Shown: positions 1 through 8,507, counted from the first letter of the stretch. The stretch: 49,633 nucleotides of DNA from Nocardioides albidus (GCF_006335005.1 NZ_VDMP01000025.1:297737-347369); one strand, 5' to 3'. Notes: generated by a model from the sequence alone, not told the origin. Made by a program: numbers and translations.

Positions 1-1
1 G

Positions 2-772
2 CTGGTCCGACAGGGCATCGGCGACCTCACGGTGATCGGGCACGTCAACGGTCTCGAGGTCGACCTGCTCGCTGCCGCAGGCCTGCTGCGATCCGTCGAG
101 ACGTCGTACGTCGGCCTGGAACGGTTCGGCAGGGCTCCCAACTTCAGTGCTGCATGGGAATCGGGAGCCGTCGACTTCGTCACCTTCTCCGAGCAGGTCG
201 GCTTTGACCGGTTCCGTGCCAGCCAGGCGGGACTCAGTTTCTGGCCGGTCATCGGCATCGCGGGGAGCGACCTGGTCGACGGAAATCCGCAGATCGTGGC
301 GGCACAATGCCCGATCACCGGGCGGCCCTACTACGCGGTCACACCGGCAGCACCCGATGTTGTGGTCATCCATGCGGGGCGTGGTGACTGTCACGGCAAC
401 ATCGCCCTGCCTGCCGAGCGACAGCTCTCGCATAGCCTGGACGTCATCCTGGCCCAGGCGTGCGACACCGTCATCGTCACCGTCGAGGAGATCGTCAGTC
501 CGGAAGTCCTGCGTGCCCGGCCCGATCTGGTCGAGATCCCGGCCTTCCAGGTCACCGCGGTCGTGGAGGCTCCTCAAGGTGCCCATCCGACCTCTGTGCT
601 GGGCTATTACCCGGCGGACGACCCCGGCATCCAGGAGTACCTGGACGCCACCAGCAGTGGCGCGACGGCGCGGGAGGTCTGTGGCTCGACCGAGGACGAC
701 TACCGCAAGCAGCGGCACTCCGCGTCGTGGCGGAGCCAGGCCGCAACCGGACGAACGCAGGGGGACGCATGA
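2..772 (+). CDS. CoA-transferase family alpha subunit (IpdA-like), 5'-truncated
   Basis: The reading frame is open from base 2 with no stop upstream, so the gene begins outside the window; the GTG at 32 is only an internal codon. The visible 256 residues look like a class I CoA-transferase alpha subunit: a DLLAAAGL stretch, a GLSFWPVIGIAGSDLV segment, CPITGRPYYAVTPAAPDVVVIHA and a TVIVTVEEIV segment, as in the IpdA/glutaconate CoA-transferase group. A Glu in the FSEQVGF segment may match the catalytic Glu of IpdA; this is an alignment from memory. It overlaps the beta subunit by four bases, so the two are probably co-translated into a heteromer. The family either moves CoA between acids or, in IpdAB, opens a ring of an acyl-CoA. 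The substrate cannot be read from the sequence. Confidence 0.85.
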   Translation: MVRQGIGDLTVIGHVNGLEVDLLAAAGLLRSVETSYVGLERFGRAPNFSAAWESGAVDFVTFSEQVGFDRFRASQAGLSFWPVIGIAGSDLVDGNPQIVAAQCPITGRPYYAVTPAAPDVVVIHAGRGDCHGNIALPAERQLSHSLDVILAQACDTVIVTVEEIVSPEVLRARPDLVEIPAFQVTAVVEAPQGAHPTSVLGYYPADDPGIQEYLDATSSGATAREVCGSTEDDYRKQRHSASWRSQAATGRTQGDA

Positions 773-1629
773 TCACGCCATCCACGTCGCCGTCGGTGCT
801 GGGACCACCCGCGACGCTCGAGGAGCAGTTGGCCGTGCTGATCGCGTCGGAGATGCGTGACGACGACGTCGTTTTCACAGGGCTGGTGACGGGCGACCGC
901 ACGGCGCTCTTCGCTGCTGGCATCCCGCTGGCCGCAGCGGTCCTCGCGCAGAAGACCCACGCTCCCAACCTGACGGTCCTGCTGGCCGGTTGGATCGTCA
1001 ACCCCGACTTGCGAGAGATGCGTCGGCCACCGGTCAGCGAGTTCGACCCTGAGCTCCTGACGCTGCCCTGCGACGCCCGCGGTCAACGGTTCCCCGGCGT
1101 CATGAACGCCCAGCGAGGAGACGTGACCCTGGGCTTCTCCAGTGCCGCCCAGATCGACCGGACCGGCGCCCTCAACACCCATCGCATCAACCTCCCCGGT
1201 GGCGGCTTCCGCGCACTGGTGGGCCCGATCCTCATCCCCGAGCACATGACGCTGTTCGGGCGCGAGATCGTCATGATGCCCCGGCACGACAAGCGCAACT
1301 TCGTCGGTCAGGTCGACTACCGCTGCGGACCGCCCCTTCCACGACAGCGTGCCGGAGCCGCCGAGTACGGGTACGGCGGGGCGGGGCCCTCCTTGGTCGT
1401 CACGCCCCGGTGTGTTCTCGACTTCGACCAAGAAGGACTGATGAAACTGCGTTCCGTCCACGCAACCTCCTCGATCGATGACGTTCTCGCGCACACCGGA
1501 TTCGACCTCCGAGTCGACTCGTCGGTACCGACCACGCCCAGGCCCGACCAGGAGTACCTCGATGTGCTGCGCACCGAAGTCGACCCGTTCGGTGTCATGC
1601 TCGGCACGCAGGATCGGGGAAGCCGATGA
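769..1629 (+). CDS. CoA-transferase family beta subunit (IpdB-like)
   Basis: This 286-residue protein starts at the ATG overlapping the alpha-subunit stop. It shows class I CoA-transferase beta features: LAAAVLAQKTHAPNLTVLLAG near residue 60, GDVTLGFSSAAQIDRTGALNTHRI, and MPRHDKRNFVGQVDY, followed by VTPRCVLDF and a late SSIDDVLAHTGFDL segment. Where ordinary transferase beta chains have the catalytic Glu of an ESG/ENG motif, this one reads LLAGWIV. That would suit an IpdAB-like hydrolase or ring-opening enzyme better than a true transferase, but the alignment is by eye. It overlaps the next gene by four bases, so it lies in the same operon as the SDR, kinase and acyl-CoA dehydrogenase. Confidence 0.85.
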   Translation: MITPSTSPSVLGPPATLEEQLAVLIASEMRDDDVVFTGLVTGDRTALFAAGIPLAAAVLAQKTHAPNLTVLLAGWIVNPDLREMRRPPVSEFDPELLTLPCDARGQRFPGVMNAQRGDVTLGFSSAAQIDRTGALNTHRINLPGGGFRALVGPILIPEHMTLFGREIVMMPRHDKRNFVGQVDYRCGPPLPRQRAGAAEYGYGGAGPSLVVTPRCVLDFDQEGLMKLRSVHATSSIDDVLAHTGFDLRVDSSVPTTPRPDQEYLDVLRTEVDPFGVMLGTQDRGSR

Positions 1630-2420
1630 GCAGCAGCATCACGTCTCGGCTGCCCGTCGTGACCGCGGAGAGGTTCGTCGGCAAGACCGCCATCGTCACC
1701 GGTGGTAGCCGCGGAATCGGGCTGGCTGTGGCCGAGCGGCTGGTCGCCGAGGGCGCCAATGTCGTCATCACCGGTCGTCGACCGGAGTCCCTCGACGCGG
1801 CCCTTGCCTCGATCGACCACGGGGGGCGCCTGCACGGCGTCGCGGGCCACGCCGCCGACGCCGACCACCAGGCACAGACAGTCGCCGTGGCGATGACGCG
1901 GTTCGGAGCCGTCGACCTTCTCGTCAACAATGCGGCCGTCAACCCCGTGTACGGCGACCTCGTCGGGCTGGATGCCGCCGCAGCCCAGAAGACGTTCGAC
2001 GTCAACTGCATGACGGTGTTGTCCTGGACGCAGCAGGCGTATCGGGCCCACATGGGGGAGTACGGCGGCGCGATCGTCAATGTCTCGGCTGTCGCCGCCT
2101 TCCGAGCGGCACGCGGTATCGCGTTCTACGGAGCAACGAAGGCGCTCATCAACTCGCTCACCGCGAGCCTCGCGGTCGAGCTCGGCCCGACAGTGCGGGT
2201 GAACGCCGTCGCGCCGGCGGTGGTCAAGACCGACTTCGCCCGCCTCCTCTACGAGGGCCAGGAGGAGCGGATCGCGGCGGCCTACCCGTTGCAACGGCTC
2301 GGTACGTCAGCGGACGTGGCCGGACCGGTCAGCTACTTGTTGTCCGAGGACGCGTCCTGGATCACGGGACAGACGCTGGTCGTCGACGGAGGGCTCACGC
2401 TCGAGGCAGCGGGACAATGA
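1626..2420 (+). CDS. SDR-family oxidoreductase
   Basis: A 264-residue classical short-chain dehydrogenase/reductase. The nucleotide-binding motif TGGSRGIG is at residues 25-32, NNAAV follows the fourth strand, and the catalytic YGATK is at Tyr168/Lys172, with a serine in the preceding NVSAVAAF segment. The C-terminus WITGQTLVVDGG is typical of the family. Arg after the glycine motif suggests NADP(H), which is an inference. The start overlaps the CoA-transferase stop and the end overlaps the kinase start. Beside an APH kinase and an acyl-CoA dehydrogenase it could reduce a 3- or 4-oxoacyl-CoA, like LvaD in levulinate catabolism; a 3-hydroxyacyl-CoA dehydrogenase role is equally possible. Confidence 0.9.
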   Translation: MSSSITSRLPVVTAERFVGKTAIVTGGSRGIGLAVAERLVAEGANVVITGRRPESLDAALASIDHGGRLHGVAGHAADADHQAQTVAVAMTRFGAVDLLVNNAAVNPVYGDLVGLDAAAAQKTFDVNCMTVLSWTQQAYRAHMGEYGGAIVNVSAVAAFRAARGIAFYGATKALINSLTASLAVELGPTVRVNAVAPAVVKTDFARLLYEGQEERIAAAYPLQRLGTSADVAGPVSYLLSEDASWITGQTLVVDGGLTLEAAGQ

Positions 2421-3472
2421 GCGACAGGCCTGGTCCCGAGCCTGAGTGCCGTGACGTACAGGGGGTCGACCATGCACGGCTCCACGCATGGTTGGTCGAG
2501 AACGGCCTGACCGACGGGCGGACCGACGCGTCCGGGCTGACCTCGAGACTCCTGGCCGGGGGTCGTTCGAATCTCACCTATGAGATCAGCGACGGGTCCC
2601 ACACCTGGGTGCTACGTCGCCCACCTCTCGGCCATGTCCTGGAGACCGCACACGACATGGGTAGGGAGTACCGCGTCCTCGAAGCGCTCCGTGGCTCGGC
2701 TGTCCCGGTGCCGCAGGCGATCAGGCTGTGCAGCACCGCCGAAGTGCTGGGAGCCCCGTTCTACTTGATGAGCTTGGTCGACGGTGTGGCGCTGCGCACG
2801 GCCGCCGAGATGGAGGAGCGCGGACCAGAGCGGACGCGCGCCATCTCGCTGGGCGTCGTCGACACGCTGGTCGCGTTGCACGCTGTGGTGCCTTCGGAGG
2901 TCGGGCTGGGGGACTTCGGCCGGCCCGAAGGCTACCTGGAACGTCAGGTCCGTCGCTGGCAGAAGCAACTGGACTCCTCGCTCAGCCGCCCCCTTCCGGC
3001 GGCCGCCGTCCTCCATCAACGGCTGCTCCGCAGAGTCCCGGTCCAGTCCGCTCCCGGCATCGTGCACGGGGACTACCGCCTGGACAACGTGCTGGTCGAT
3101 GACCAGGACCGCATCGCTGCCGTCCTGGATTGGGAGATGGCCACTCTCGGTGACCCGTTGATGGACCTGGCGGTGATGGCCGTGTACGGCCGGCTGGGGC
3201 AGGAGTACACCAGTCCGGTCATCTCGGATGTCGTCAACGCGCGGGGCCATGTCAGTGAGGCGGAGGCCCTCGAGCGCTATGCCGCCGGCAGTGGTCGCGA
3301 CCTGACCAACCTGTCGTTCCATCTCGGGCTGGCGGCGTTCAAGCTCGCCGTGATCCTCGAGGGGATCCACTTCCGCTACGTGCACGGACAGACCGTCGGC
3401 GACGGCTTCGAGCACATCGGCGCGGCCGTCGAACCTCTGCTCCAACTCGGACTAGACGCTATGGAGGAATGA
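2417..3472 (+). CDS. APH-family kinase (ACAD10/11 N-domain / LvaA type)
   Basis: This 351-residue protein belongs to the aminoglycoside phosphotransferase fold. Visible motifs are a nucleotide-binding start LAGGRSNLTYEI, a conserved Arg pair in WVLRRPP, the catalytic loop HGDYRLDN at residues 217-224, and the metal-binding DWEMATLGDPLMDLA. This subfamily is not an antibiotic-resistance enzyme. It pairs with acyl-CoA dehydrogenases, fused in human ACAD10/11 and separate as LvaA/LvaC in Pseudomonas, and phosphorylates 4-hydroxyacyl-CoA so that phosphate can then be eliminated. The next gene is such a dehydrogenase, which supports this reading. It overlaps the SDR by four bases and sits 4 bp before the dehydrogenase start. 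Confidence 0.88.
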   Translation: MSDRPGPEPECRDVQGVDHARLHAWLVENGLTDGRTDASGLTSRLLAGGRSNLTYEISDGSHTWVLRRPPLGHVLETAHDMGREYRVLEALRGSAVPVPQAIRLCSTAEVLGAPFYLMSLVDGVALRTAAEMEERGPERTRAISLGVVDTLVALHAVVPSEVGLGDFGRPEGYLERQVRRWQKQLDSSLSRPLPAAAVLHQRLLRRVPVQSAPGIVHGDYRLDNVLVDDQDRIAAVLDWEMATLGDPLMDLAVMAVYGRLGQEYTSPVISDVVNARGHVSEAEALERYAAGSGRDLTNLSFHLGLAAFKLAVILEGIHFRYVHGQTVGDGFEHIGAAVEPLLQLGLDAMEE

Positions 3473-3476
3473 AGAA

Positions 3477-4706
3477 GTGGAATTCGGATTCGACGCACGC
3501 ACCGAGGAACTGCGCCATGTGCTGCTCGACTTTATGGACACCCACGTGTACCCGGCCGAACCTGTGTTCGCCGAGCAGCACGCCGCCCTCGATGATCCGT
3601 GGGCCTGGGACTCGGTGCCCGTCATCGAGGAACTGCGGGCGGAGGCGAGGAAGCGGGGCCTGTGGAACCTCTTCCTGCCGGGTGAGCACGGTGGTGGGCT
3701 GACCAACCTGCAATACGCGCCCCTCGCTGAGATCTCCGGGCGCAGCCTCGCCCTGGCGCCGCCGGCGATGAACTGTGCGGCGCCGGACACCGGCAACATG
3801 GAGGTTCTCACCCTGTTCGGCAATGAGGAGCAGAAGAAGCGCTGGCTCACTCCTCTGCTCGACGGGAAGATCCGGTCCGCCTTCGCGATGACCGAGCCGG
3901 ATGTCGCCTCCTCTGACGCGACCAACATTCAGCTGAGCATCGTTCGGGACGGTGACGAATACGTCATCAACGGACGCAAGTGGTGGATCTCCGGTGCGAT
4001 GAACCCACGAGCCGAGATCCTCATCGTGATGGGGAAGACCGACCCGCAGGGCGAGCGTCACCGCCAGCAGTCGATGGTCCTCGTCCCGCGGGACACCCCG
4101 GGCCTGGAGGTGGTCCGTGGCATGCACGTGCTCGGCTACGGTGACTACGAGCACGGCGGGCACGCTGAACTGCGATTCACTGACGTGCGGGTCCCGGTCG
4201 GCAACCTGATCGCGAATGAGGGCGACGGCTTCGCCATCGCGCAGGCCCGACTCGGCCCGGGCCGGATCCACCACTGCATGCGCGCGATCGGCGCCGCCGA
4301 GCGGGCCGTCGAGCTGATGTGCGCCCGCGCCGACCAGCGCGTCGCCTTCGGCAAGCCGCTGTCAGAGCAGGGAGTGATCCGAGACTGGATCGCCGAGTCG
4401 CGAGTCCGCATCGAGCAGTTGCGACTGTTGGTCCTCAAGACTGCCTGGTTGATGGACACGGTCGGCAACAAGGGTGCACATTCCGAGATCCAGGCCATCA
4501 AGATCGCGACGCCGTCGACAGTCGAGTGGATTCTCGACAAGGCCGTCCAGGTCCACGGTGCCGCCGGCCTCTCGCAGGACACGGTCCTCGCGGCCGCCTT
4601 CGCCATGAACCGCACCTTGCGCTTCGCGGATGGTCCCGACGAGGTCCACAAGAACAGTCTGGCGCGTGCTGAGCTGCGTCGTCAGGCGGAGCGAAGCGGT
4701 CGCTGA
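3477..4706 (+). CDS. Acyl-CoA dehydrogenase (ACAD10/11-like)
   Basis: A 409-residue flavin acyl-CoA dehydrogenase. The GTG at 3477 is chosen as start because GGAGG lies nine bases upstream and the protein then begins with the family's first helix. FAFAMTEPDVASSDATN and INGRKWWISGAMNP are the FAD/substrate motifs of the middle beta-domain. The C-terminal helical domain ends RFADGPDEVHKNSLARAEL, a pattern I associate with the ACAD10/11 group and not with straight-chain beta-oxidation enzymes. With the preceding kinase it forms a likely two-step unit that turns a 4-hydroxyacyl-CoA into an enoyl-CoA through a phosphorylated intermediate. FAD-dependent oxidation of an ordinary acyl-CoA is the alternative. 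Confidence 0.92.
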   Translation: MEFGFDARTEELRHVLLDFMDTHVYPAEPVFAEQHAALDDPWAWDSVPVIEELRAEARKRGLWNLFLPGEHGGGLTNLQYAPLAEISGRSLALAPPAMNCAAPDTGNMEVLTLFGNEEQKKRWLTPLLDGKIRSAFAMTEPDVASSDATNIQLSIVRDGDEYVINGRKWWISGAMNPRAEILIVMGKTDPQGERHRQQSMVLVPRDTPGLEVVRGMHVLGYGDYEHGGHAELRFTDVRVPVGNLIANEGDGFAIAQARLGPGRIHHCMRAIGAAERAVELMCARADQRVAFGKPLSEQGVIRDWIAESRVRIEQLRLLVLKTAWLMDTVGNKGAHSEIQAIKIATPSTVEWILDKAVQVHGAAGLSQDTVLAAAFAMNRTLRFADGPDEVHKNSLARAELRRQAERSGR

Positions 4707-4775
4707 CCCGAGTTGTCGGCTCCGACGTGATCTCGGAACCCACTTAATCCTGACCAGGAAGAGAGAAGGACCCCA

Positions 4776-5789
4776 ATGAAGAGGTTGACGACCGCGGTGC
4801 TCGGGATCGCACTCCTCGCCACGGCCACCACGGCGTGCAGTGAAGGCGCAGGCGGCAGCGGCGGTGGCGATGGCAAGAAGGTCATCGGTGTCATGAGCCT
4901 GATCTCCGCCGACCAGGCCGTCTCCCGGCTCGAGGCGGCCATCAAGCGAGAAGCCAAGGAGAAGGGCTTCGAGGTCAAGATCATCGACGCCAACTACGAC
5001 CCGCAGAAGGAGTACGCGGCGATCCAGACATTCGTCAGCCAGAAGGTCGACGGGATCATCAACATCGCTGGCGACAACAGCGCGCTGGCCGGTGCGTTCC
5101 GGGCAGCGAAGGCCGCGGACATCCCGGTCGTCAGCATCAACGCGGGCGACAGCGTCGAAGGCGTGTCTGTCAATCGCGCCTATCCCGACACCGACCTGGG
5201 CAAGCAGATGGCCGAGGACTTCTTCACCGGTGTCAAGGCACTGGGTGTCGCCAACCCCGTCGTCGTCGAGCAGGTGCTGCCGGAAGCGTCGCCCTGCCGG
5301 CGGCGCGAAGCCGGTTTCGACGAGGCTGCCAAGGGCCACTCGGACGTGAAGATCGTGAAGTACCACATCAACGGCACCAACGCCGCTGCTGATGCGGACA
5401 CCTGGACCAAGCAATACCTGGCCGGACATGACAACGTCGTCGGCATCCTCAGCTGCTGGGATGTTCCCGCAGTTGCTGCCGCCAAGGCTGCCCAGGGTGC
5501 GGGCCGAACCCCGAAGGACTTCATCGTCGCGGGGTTCAACGGCACGACTCCCGCGATCGAGCTGCTGAACGACGCGGAATCGGTGCTGACGATGACGGCA
5601 GGCTTCGCCGGCGCCGCGCCGGGCAAGGGGGCCGTCGATGACATCGCCGACATCCTCGACGGTGGCTCGCCCGACAAGGAGCCGGACATCGAGGTCGGGG
5701 TCTTCACCAAGTCCGAGCACCCCGAGGGCGACGCCATCGAGCTCGACGTTTGGCTGCCCGAGGGCTGGCCGACGAAGTACTGGGAGTGA
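4776..5789 (+). CDS. Sugar-type ABC transporter substrate-binding lipoprotein
   Basis: A 337-residue secreted binding protein. Residues 1-20 form a signal peptide (KR start, hydrophobic core) ending at a lipobox-like TTAC with Cys21 as the lipidation site. A Gly/Ser linker follows, then the periplasmic-binding-protein-type-1 fold seen in RbsB: KVIGVMSLI, NYDPQKEYAAIQTFVSQKVDGIINIAGD and IPVVSINAGD. An AGAAGGA-type ribosome site (AGAGAGAAGGA) precedes the ATG. The 69-bp gap after the dehydrogenase leaves room for a separate promoter, though none is clear. The next two genes supply ATPase and permease. RbsB relatives bind sugars, polyols, autoinducers and other small molecules; the ligand here is unknown. 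Confidence 0.9.
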   Translation: MKRLTTAVLGIALLATATTACSEGAGGSGGGDGKKVIGVMSLISADQAVSRLEAAIKREAKEKGFEVKIIDANYDPQKEYAAIQTFVSQKVDGIINIAGDNSALAGAFRAAKAADIPVVSINAGDSVEGVSVNRAYPDTDLGKQMAEDFFTGVKALGVANPVVVEQVLPEASPCRRREAGFDEAAKGHSDVKIVKYHINGTNAAADADTWTKQYLAGHDNVVGILSCWDVPAVAAAKAAQGAGRTPKDFIVAGFNGTTPAIELLNDAESVLTMTAGFAGAAPGKGAVDDIADILDGGSPDKEPDIEVGVFTKSEHPEGDAIELDVWLPEGWPTKYWE

Positions 5790-5793
5790 CTCG

Positions 5794-7326
5794 ATGAGCG
5801 GTCACGCTGCCGAGGCATCCGCGCGCGGAGCCATCGCGGTCAATGTCACGGGCCTGCGCAAGGCCTTCGGCGGCGTGACCGCTGTCGAGGTGGACGCCTG
5901 GGACCTGCTGCCGGGCGAGATCCACGCGCTCGCCGGAGAGAACGGTGCGGGGAAGAGCACTCTGTGCAAGATCCTCGCCGGGGACATAGCTCCCGACGAG
6001 GGGACCATCGAGTTCGACGGGCACTCCTACGAGGCCATCACTCCATCCGTCGCCCGGTCCCAGGGCGTCGCCCTCGTGCACCAGGAGCTGGCACTGGCGC
6101 CGTTGGTGACGGTGGCCGAGGTGGTCGCGCTCACCGGGGGCTATCCGCGTCGCTTGGGGCTGGTGGACTGGCGAAGGCTGTATCGCGAGGTCCAGACACT
6201 TCTCGACGACTGGAACCTCGGCATCTCCGCCAAGGCTCAGATCCGCTCGCTGAGCACGGCTCAACAGGTGGTTGTCAACACCCTTGCCGCGACCGTACGA
6301 CAACCGCGGTTGATCATCCTCGACGAGCCGACGGCATCACTGTCCGCCGCGGAAGTCGAGCACATGCACCAGCTCGTCCGACGTCTCCGTGACGCGGGGA
6401 CGACGATCGTCTACATCACCCACCGCCTGGACGAGATCTTCGAGATCTGCGATCGCGTGACCGTGATGCGCAACAGCCGTTGGATCTCGACCACGCCGAC
6501 CTCGGAGCTGACCAAGCCGCAGTTGATCGAGGCGATCGCAGGCCGCCCCATCGTCAAGCGACTCTCCGACGGCGTGGCCGCGAGTGGCGGCCAGACAGCG
6601 GTGCTCGCCACCCACGACCTCTGCGTCGGGCAGCTCGGCCCGCTCAGCCTGGAGGTCCGGGCGGGTGAGGTCGTCGCGTTGGCCGGCCTTGTCGGCTCTG
6701 GTCGCACCGAGTTCATCGAGGCCATCTACGGTCTGCGACATCCCACGTCGGGGTCGGTGGAGATCCGTGGGGACAAGACTGCGATCCGTACACCGCGGCA
6801 GGCGGTCCGAGCCGGTCTCGGGCTGGTTCCCGAAGAACGTCGGGCTGCCGGTCTGGCGATGGACATGGCTGTTCGGGAGAACATGCTGCTGGGATCCATG
6901 CAGCGCTATTCCCACAAGATCACCCGCATCGTGAGCCGACGACGCCAGAAGGACGCGGTGGCCGGCATGTCGGACCAGGTGAGGCTGAAGAGCGCCAGCC
7001 TCGAGCTGCCCGTGCGCTCCCTGAGTGGCGGCAACCAGCAGAAGGTCATCTTCGGGCGCTGGATGCTCCGCTCGCCCGACGTCCTGCTGCTCGACGAACC
7101 GACGCGTGGCGTCGACGTCGGTGCCCGCGAAGACATCTTCAACCTCATTCGCTCCCTGGCGTCCCAGGGCAAGGGAATCGTGCTCGTCTCCTCGGACCTC
7201 GAGGATCTCGAAGGTCTGGCATCCAGGGCAATCGTCCTCCAGGAAGGGAAGGTCGTCGGTGAACTCCACGGAAGCGACATCACGCAAGACCGAATCCTCG
7301 AGCTCTGCTTCGCAAAGTCGGCCTGA
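5794..7326 (+). CDS. ABC transporter ATP-binding protein, RbsA-like double ATPase
   Basis: The ATG at 5794, four bases after the lipoprotein stop, gives 510 residues, the normal length of RbsA-type proteins with two fused nucleotide-binding domains. Domain 1 has Walker A GENGAGKST (48-56), a degenerate signature LSTAQQ and Walker B LIILDEPT. Domain 2 has the weakened P-loop GLVGSGRTEF usual in this family, the signature LSGGNQQK and VLLLDEPTRGVD. It should power uptake through the adjacent permease as a peripheral membrane component. Longer in-frame versions starting upstream would run through the lipoprotein gene and are not credible. Confidence 0.93.
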   Translation: MSGHAAEASARGAIAVNVTGLRKAFGGVTAVEVDAWDLLPGEIHALAGENGAGKSTLCKILAGDIAPDEGTIEFDGHSYEAITPSVARSQGVALVHQELALAPLVTVAEVVALTGGYPRRLGLVDWRRLYREVQTLLDDWNLGISAKAQIRSLSTAQQVVVNTLAATVRQPRLIILDEPTASLSAAEVEHMHQLVRRLRDAGTTIVYITHRLDEIFEICDRVTVMRNSRWISTTPTSELTKPQLIEAIAGRPIVKRLSDGVAASGGQTAVLATHDLCVGQLGPLSLEVRAGEVVALAGLVGSGRTEFIEAIYGLRHPTSGSVEIRGDKTAIRTPRQAVRAGLGLVPEERRAAGLAMDMAVRENMLLGSMQRYSHKITRIVSRRRQKDAVAGMSDQVRLKSASLELPVRSLSGGNQQKVIFGRWMLRSPDVLLLDEPTRGVDVGAREDIFNLIRSLASQGKGIVLVSSDLEDLEGLASRAIVLQEGKVVGELHGSDITQDRILELCFAKSA

Positions 7327-7327
7327 C

Positions 7328-8269
7328 ATGGTCAACCAGATCCGCACCGCGTTGAGCCGCTTCGGAACCGTCATCGCGCTCGTTCTGCTCGTCGCCTATT
7401 TCCAGGTCAATGCCTCGAGCTTCCTCACCTCCGGCAACATCGCTGCTGTCCTCAGTCAGGCAGCAGTCCTGGTGCTGCTCGCGGGCGGCTTGACGCTGGT
7501 CCTGGTGCTGGGACAGTTCGATCTCTCGGTGGGCTGGGTCGCGACGCTTGCCGGAATGGTCTGCACCGGGCTGATGTCCGAGCACGGCGTCTCCCTTGCT
7601 CTGGCGATAGCGGCGGCACTCGGCTCCGGAGCGCTCGTGGGACTCGTCAACGGGCTGCTCGTCACGCGCCTGCAGGTCAATGCACTGCTCGCGACCCTGG
7701 CAACCAGCTCGATCATCCAGGGTCTCCTGGTCTGGTACTCGATCACCCCGTTCTCGACCGGCCTCTCGCCGAAGTTCCTCGACTTCGGATTCAAGGCTTG
7801 GGGACCACTGCCCGCTCCCGCCTTGGCTGCGGGTGTGGTGACGTTCGTCGTGTGGGTCATCCTGCAGCACACTGCTGCCGGTCGGCACATGTACGCGGTC
7901 GGGGGCAGCCCCGAGGCTGCCCGGGTCGCCGGCATCGATGTCAAGCGCATCACGGTGGGAGCCTTCGTCGCCTGCTCGACGATGGCGGCGGCCGGAGGCG
8001 TCGTCCTGGCCGGTCAGCTCGGCAGCGGCCAACCACAGGGCGCCGTCGGACTGCTCCTCGGCACCTTCGCGGCGGCCTTCCTGGGTTCCGCCACCTGGCG
8101 TGAAGGGGAGTTCCACATCGCCGGCACGGTGATCGGGGTACTCATTCTCGGGGTCGTGTTCTCGGGCCTGGGCATCATGAACACCCCGGCCTACCTGAAC
8201 AACATCGTGACCGGCGGCATCCTCATTGCGGCGGTCGGTATGGCCTCGCTCCTTCGGCCCCGTTCTTGA
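7328..8269 (+). CDS. ABC transporter permease, RbsC-like
   Basis: A 313-residue inner-membrane protein with about eight to nine hydrophobic segments, of the branched-chain/ribose permease family. Landmarks are the loop GQFDLSVGWVATLAGM, the NGLLVTRLQVNALLATLAT segment and the cytoplasmic coupling loop AVGGSPEAARVAGIDVKRI, characteristic of RbsC/XylH relatives. The ATG is one base after the ATPase stop, so it is translated in the same operon. With the two genes before it, it makes a complete importer with lipoprotein receptor. Such importers usually sit with sugar genes; here the neighbours are acyl-CoA enzymes. Confidence 0.92.
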   Translation: MVNQIRTALSRFGTVIALVLLVAYFQVNASSFLTSGNIAAVLSQAAVLVLLAGGLTLVLVLGQFDLSVGWVATLAGMVCTGLMSEHGVSLALAIAAALGSGALVGLVNGLLVTRLQVNALLATLATSSIIQGLLVWYSITPFSTGLSPKFLDFGFKAWGPLPAPALAAGVVTFVVWVILQHTAAGRHMYAVGGSPEAARVAGIDVKRITVGAFVACSTMAAAGGVVLAGQLGSGQPQGAVGLLLGTFAAAFLGSATWREGEFHIAGTVIGVLILGVVFSGLGIMNTPAYLNNIVTGGILIAAVGMASLLRPRS

Positions 8270-8285
8270 GGTCACCCGGGTGACC
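8270..8285. promoter_or_regulatory. 16-bp perfect palindrome after the permease gene
   Basis: GGTCACCCGGGTGACC is its own reverse complement over all 16 bases and begins at the first base after the permease stop codon. With no loop it is a poor hairpin and more likely a protein-binding site. It lies 79 bp upstream of the small ORF that leads into the PHA synthase, so it could be an operator for that unit. No other copy was noticed in the window. Confidence 0.35.
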
Positions 8286-8363
8286 GTCGAAGTCAAAGAG
8301 TCAGACAAGCCTGCGTGCGCGATCGACACGATGTCGCTGCTGACGGAAGGAAGGAGACGGCCG

Positions 8364-8507
8364 ATGCCCGTCGTTGAGGAGACATCGCTGCCCACATCGA
8401 CCTTTCCAGGGTTCGCCCACGCCGGCACGATTCCGCACAGCCCAGCGAGTTCAGAAGCGGGATTCGGCGTGGCAGCGGAGGGATTCGACAGCGGTGGCGG
8501 GCGATGA
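8364..8507 (+). CDS. Small protein of 47 residues, translationally coupled to phaC
   Basis: AAGGAG sits seven bases before the ATG at 8364, one of the better ribosome sites in the window, and the stop overlaps the PHA synthase start as ATGA. That layout argues for real translation, as a small protein or a coupling leader peptide. The product begins MPVVEETSLPTSTF and is rich in Gly, Ser and Pro, with a Gly-rich C-terminus and no membrane segment or known motif. I do not recognise a family. The frame stays open further upstream to 8226, but that part overlaps the permease and has no credible start. Confidence 0.4.
   Translation: MPVVEETSLPTSTFPGFAHAGTIPHSPASSEAGFGVAAEGFDSGGGR

Noticed and set aside
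2417..3472. APH-fold protein as an antibiotic-resistance gene
   Set aside because: It pairs with an acyl-CoA dehydrogenase in a catabolic operon and has the ACAD10/11-kinase character; there is no resistance context.
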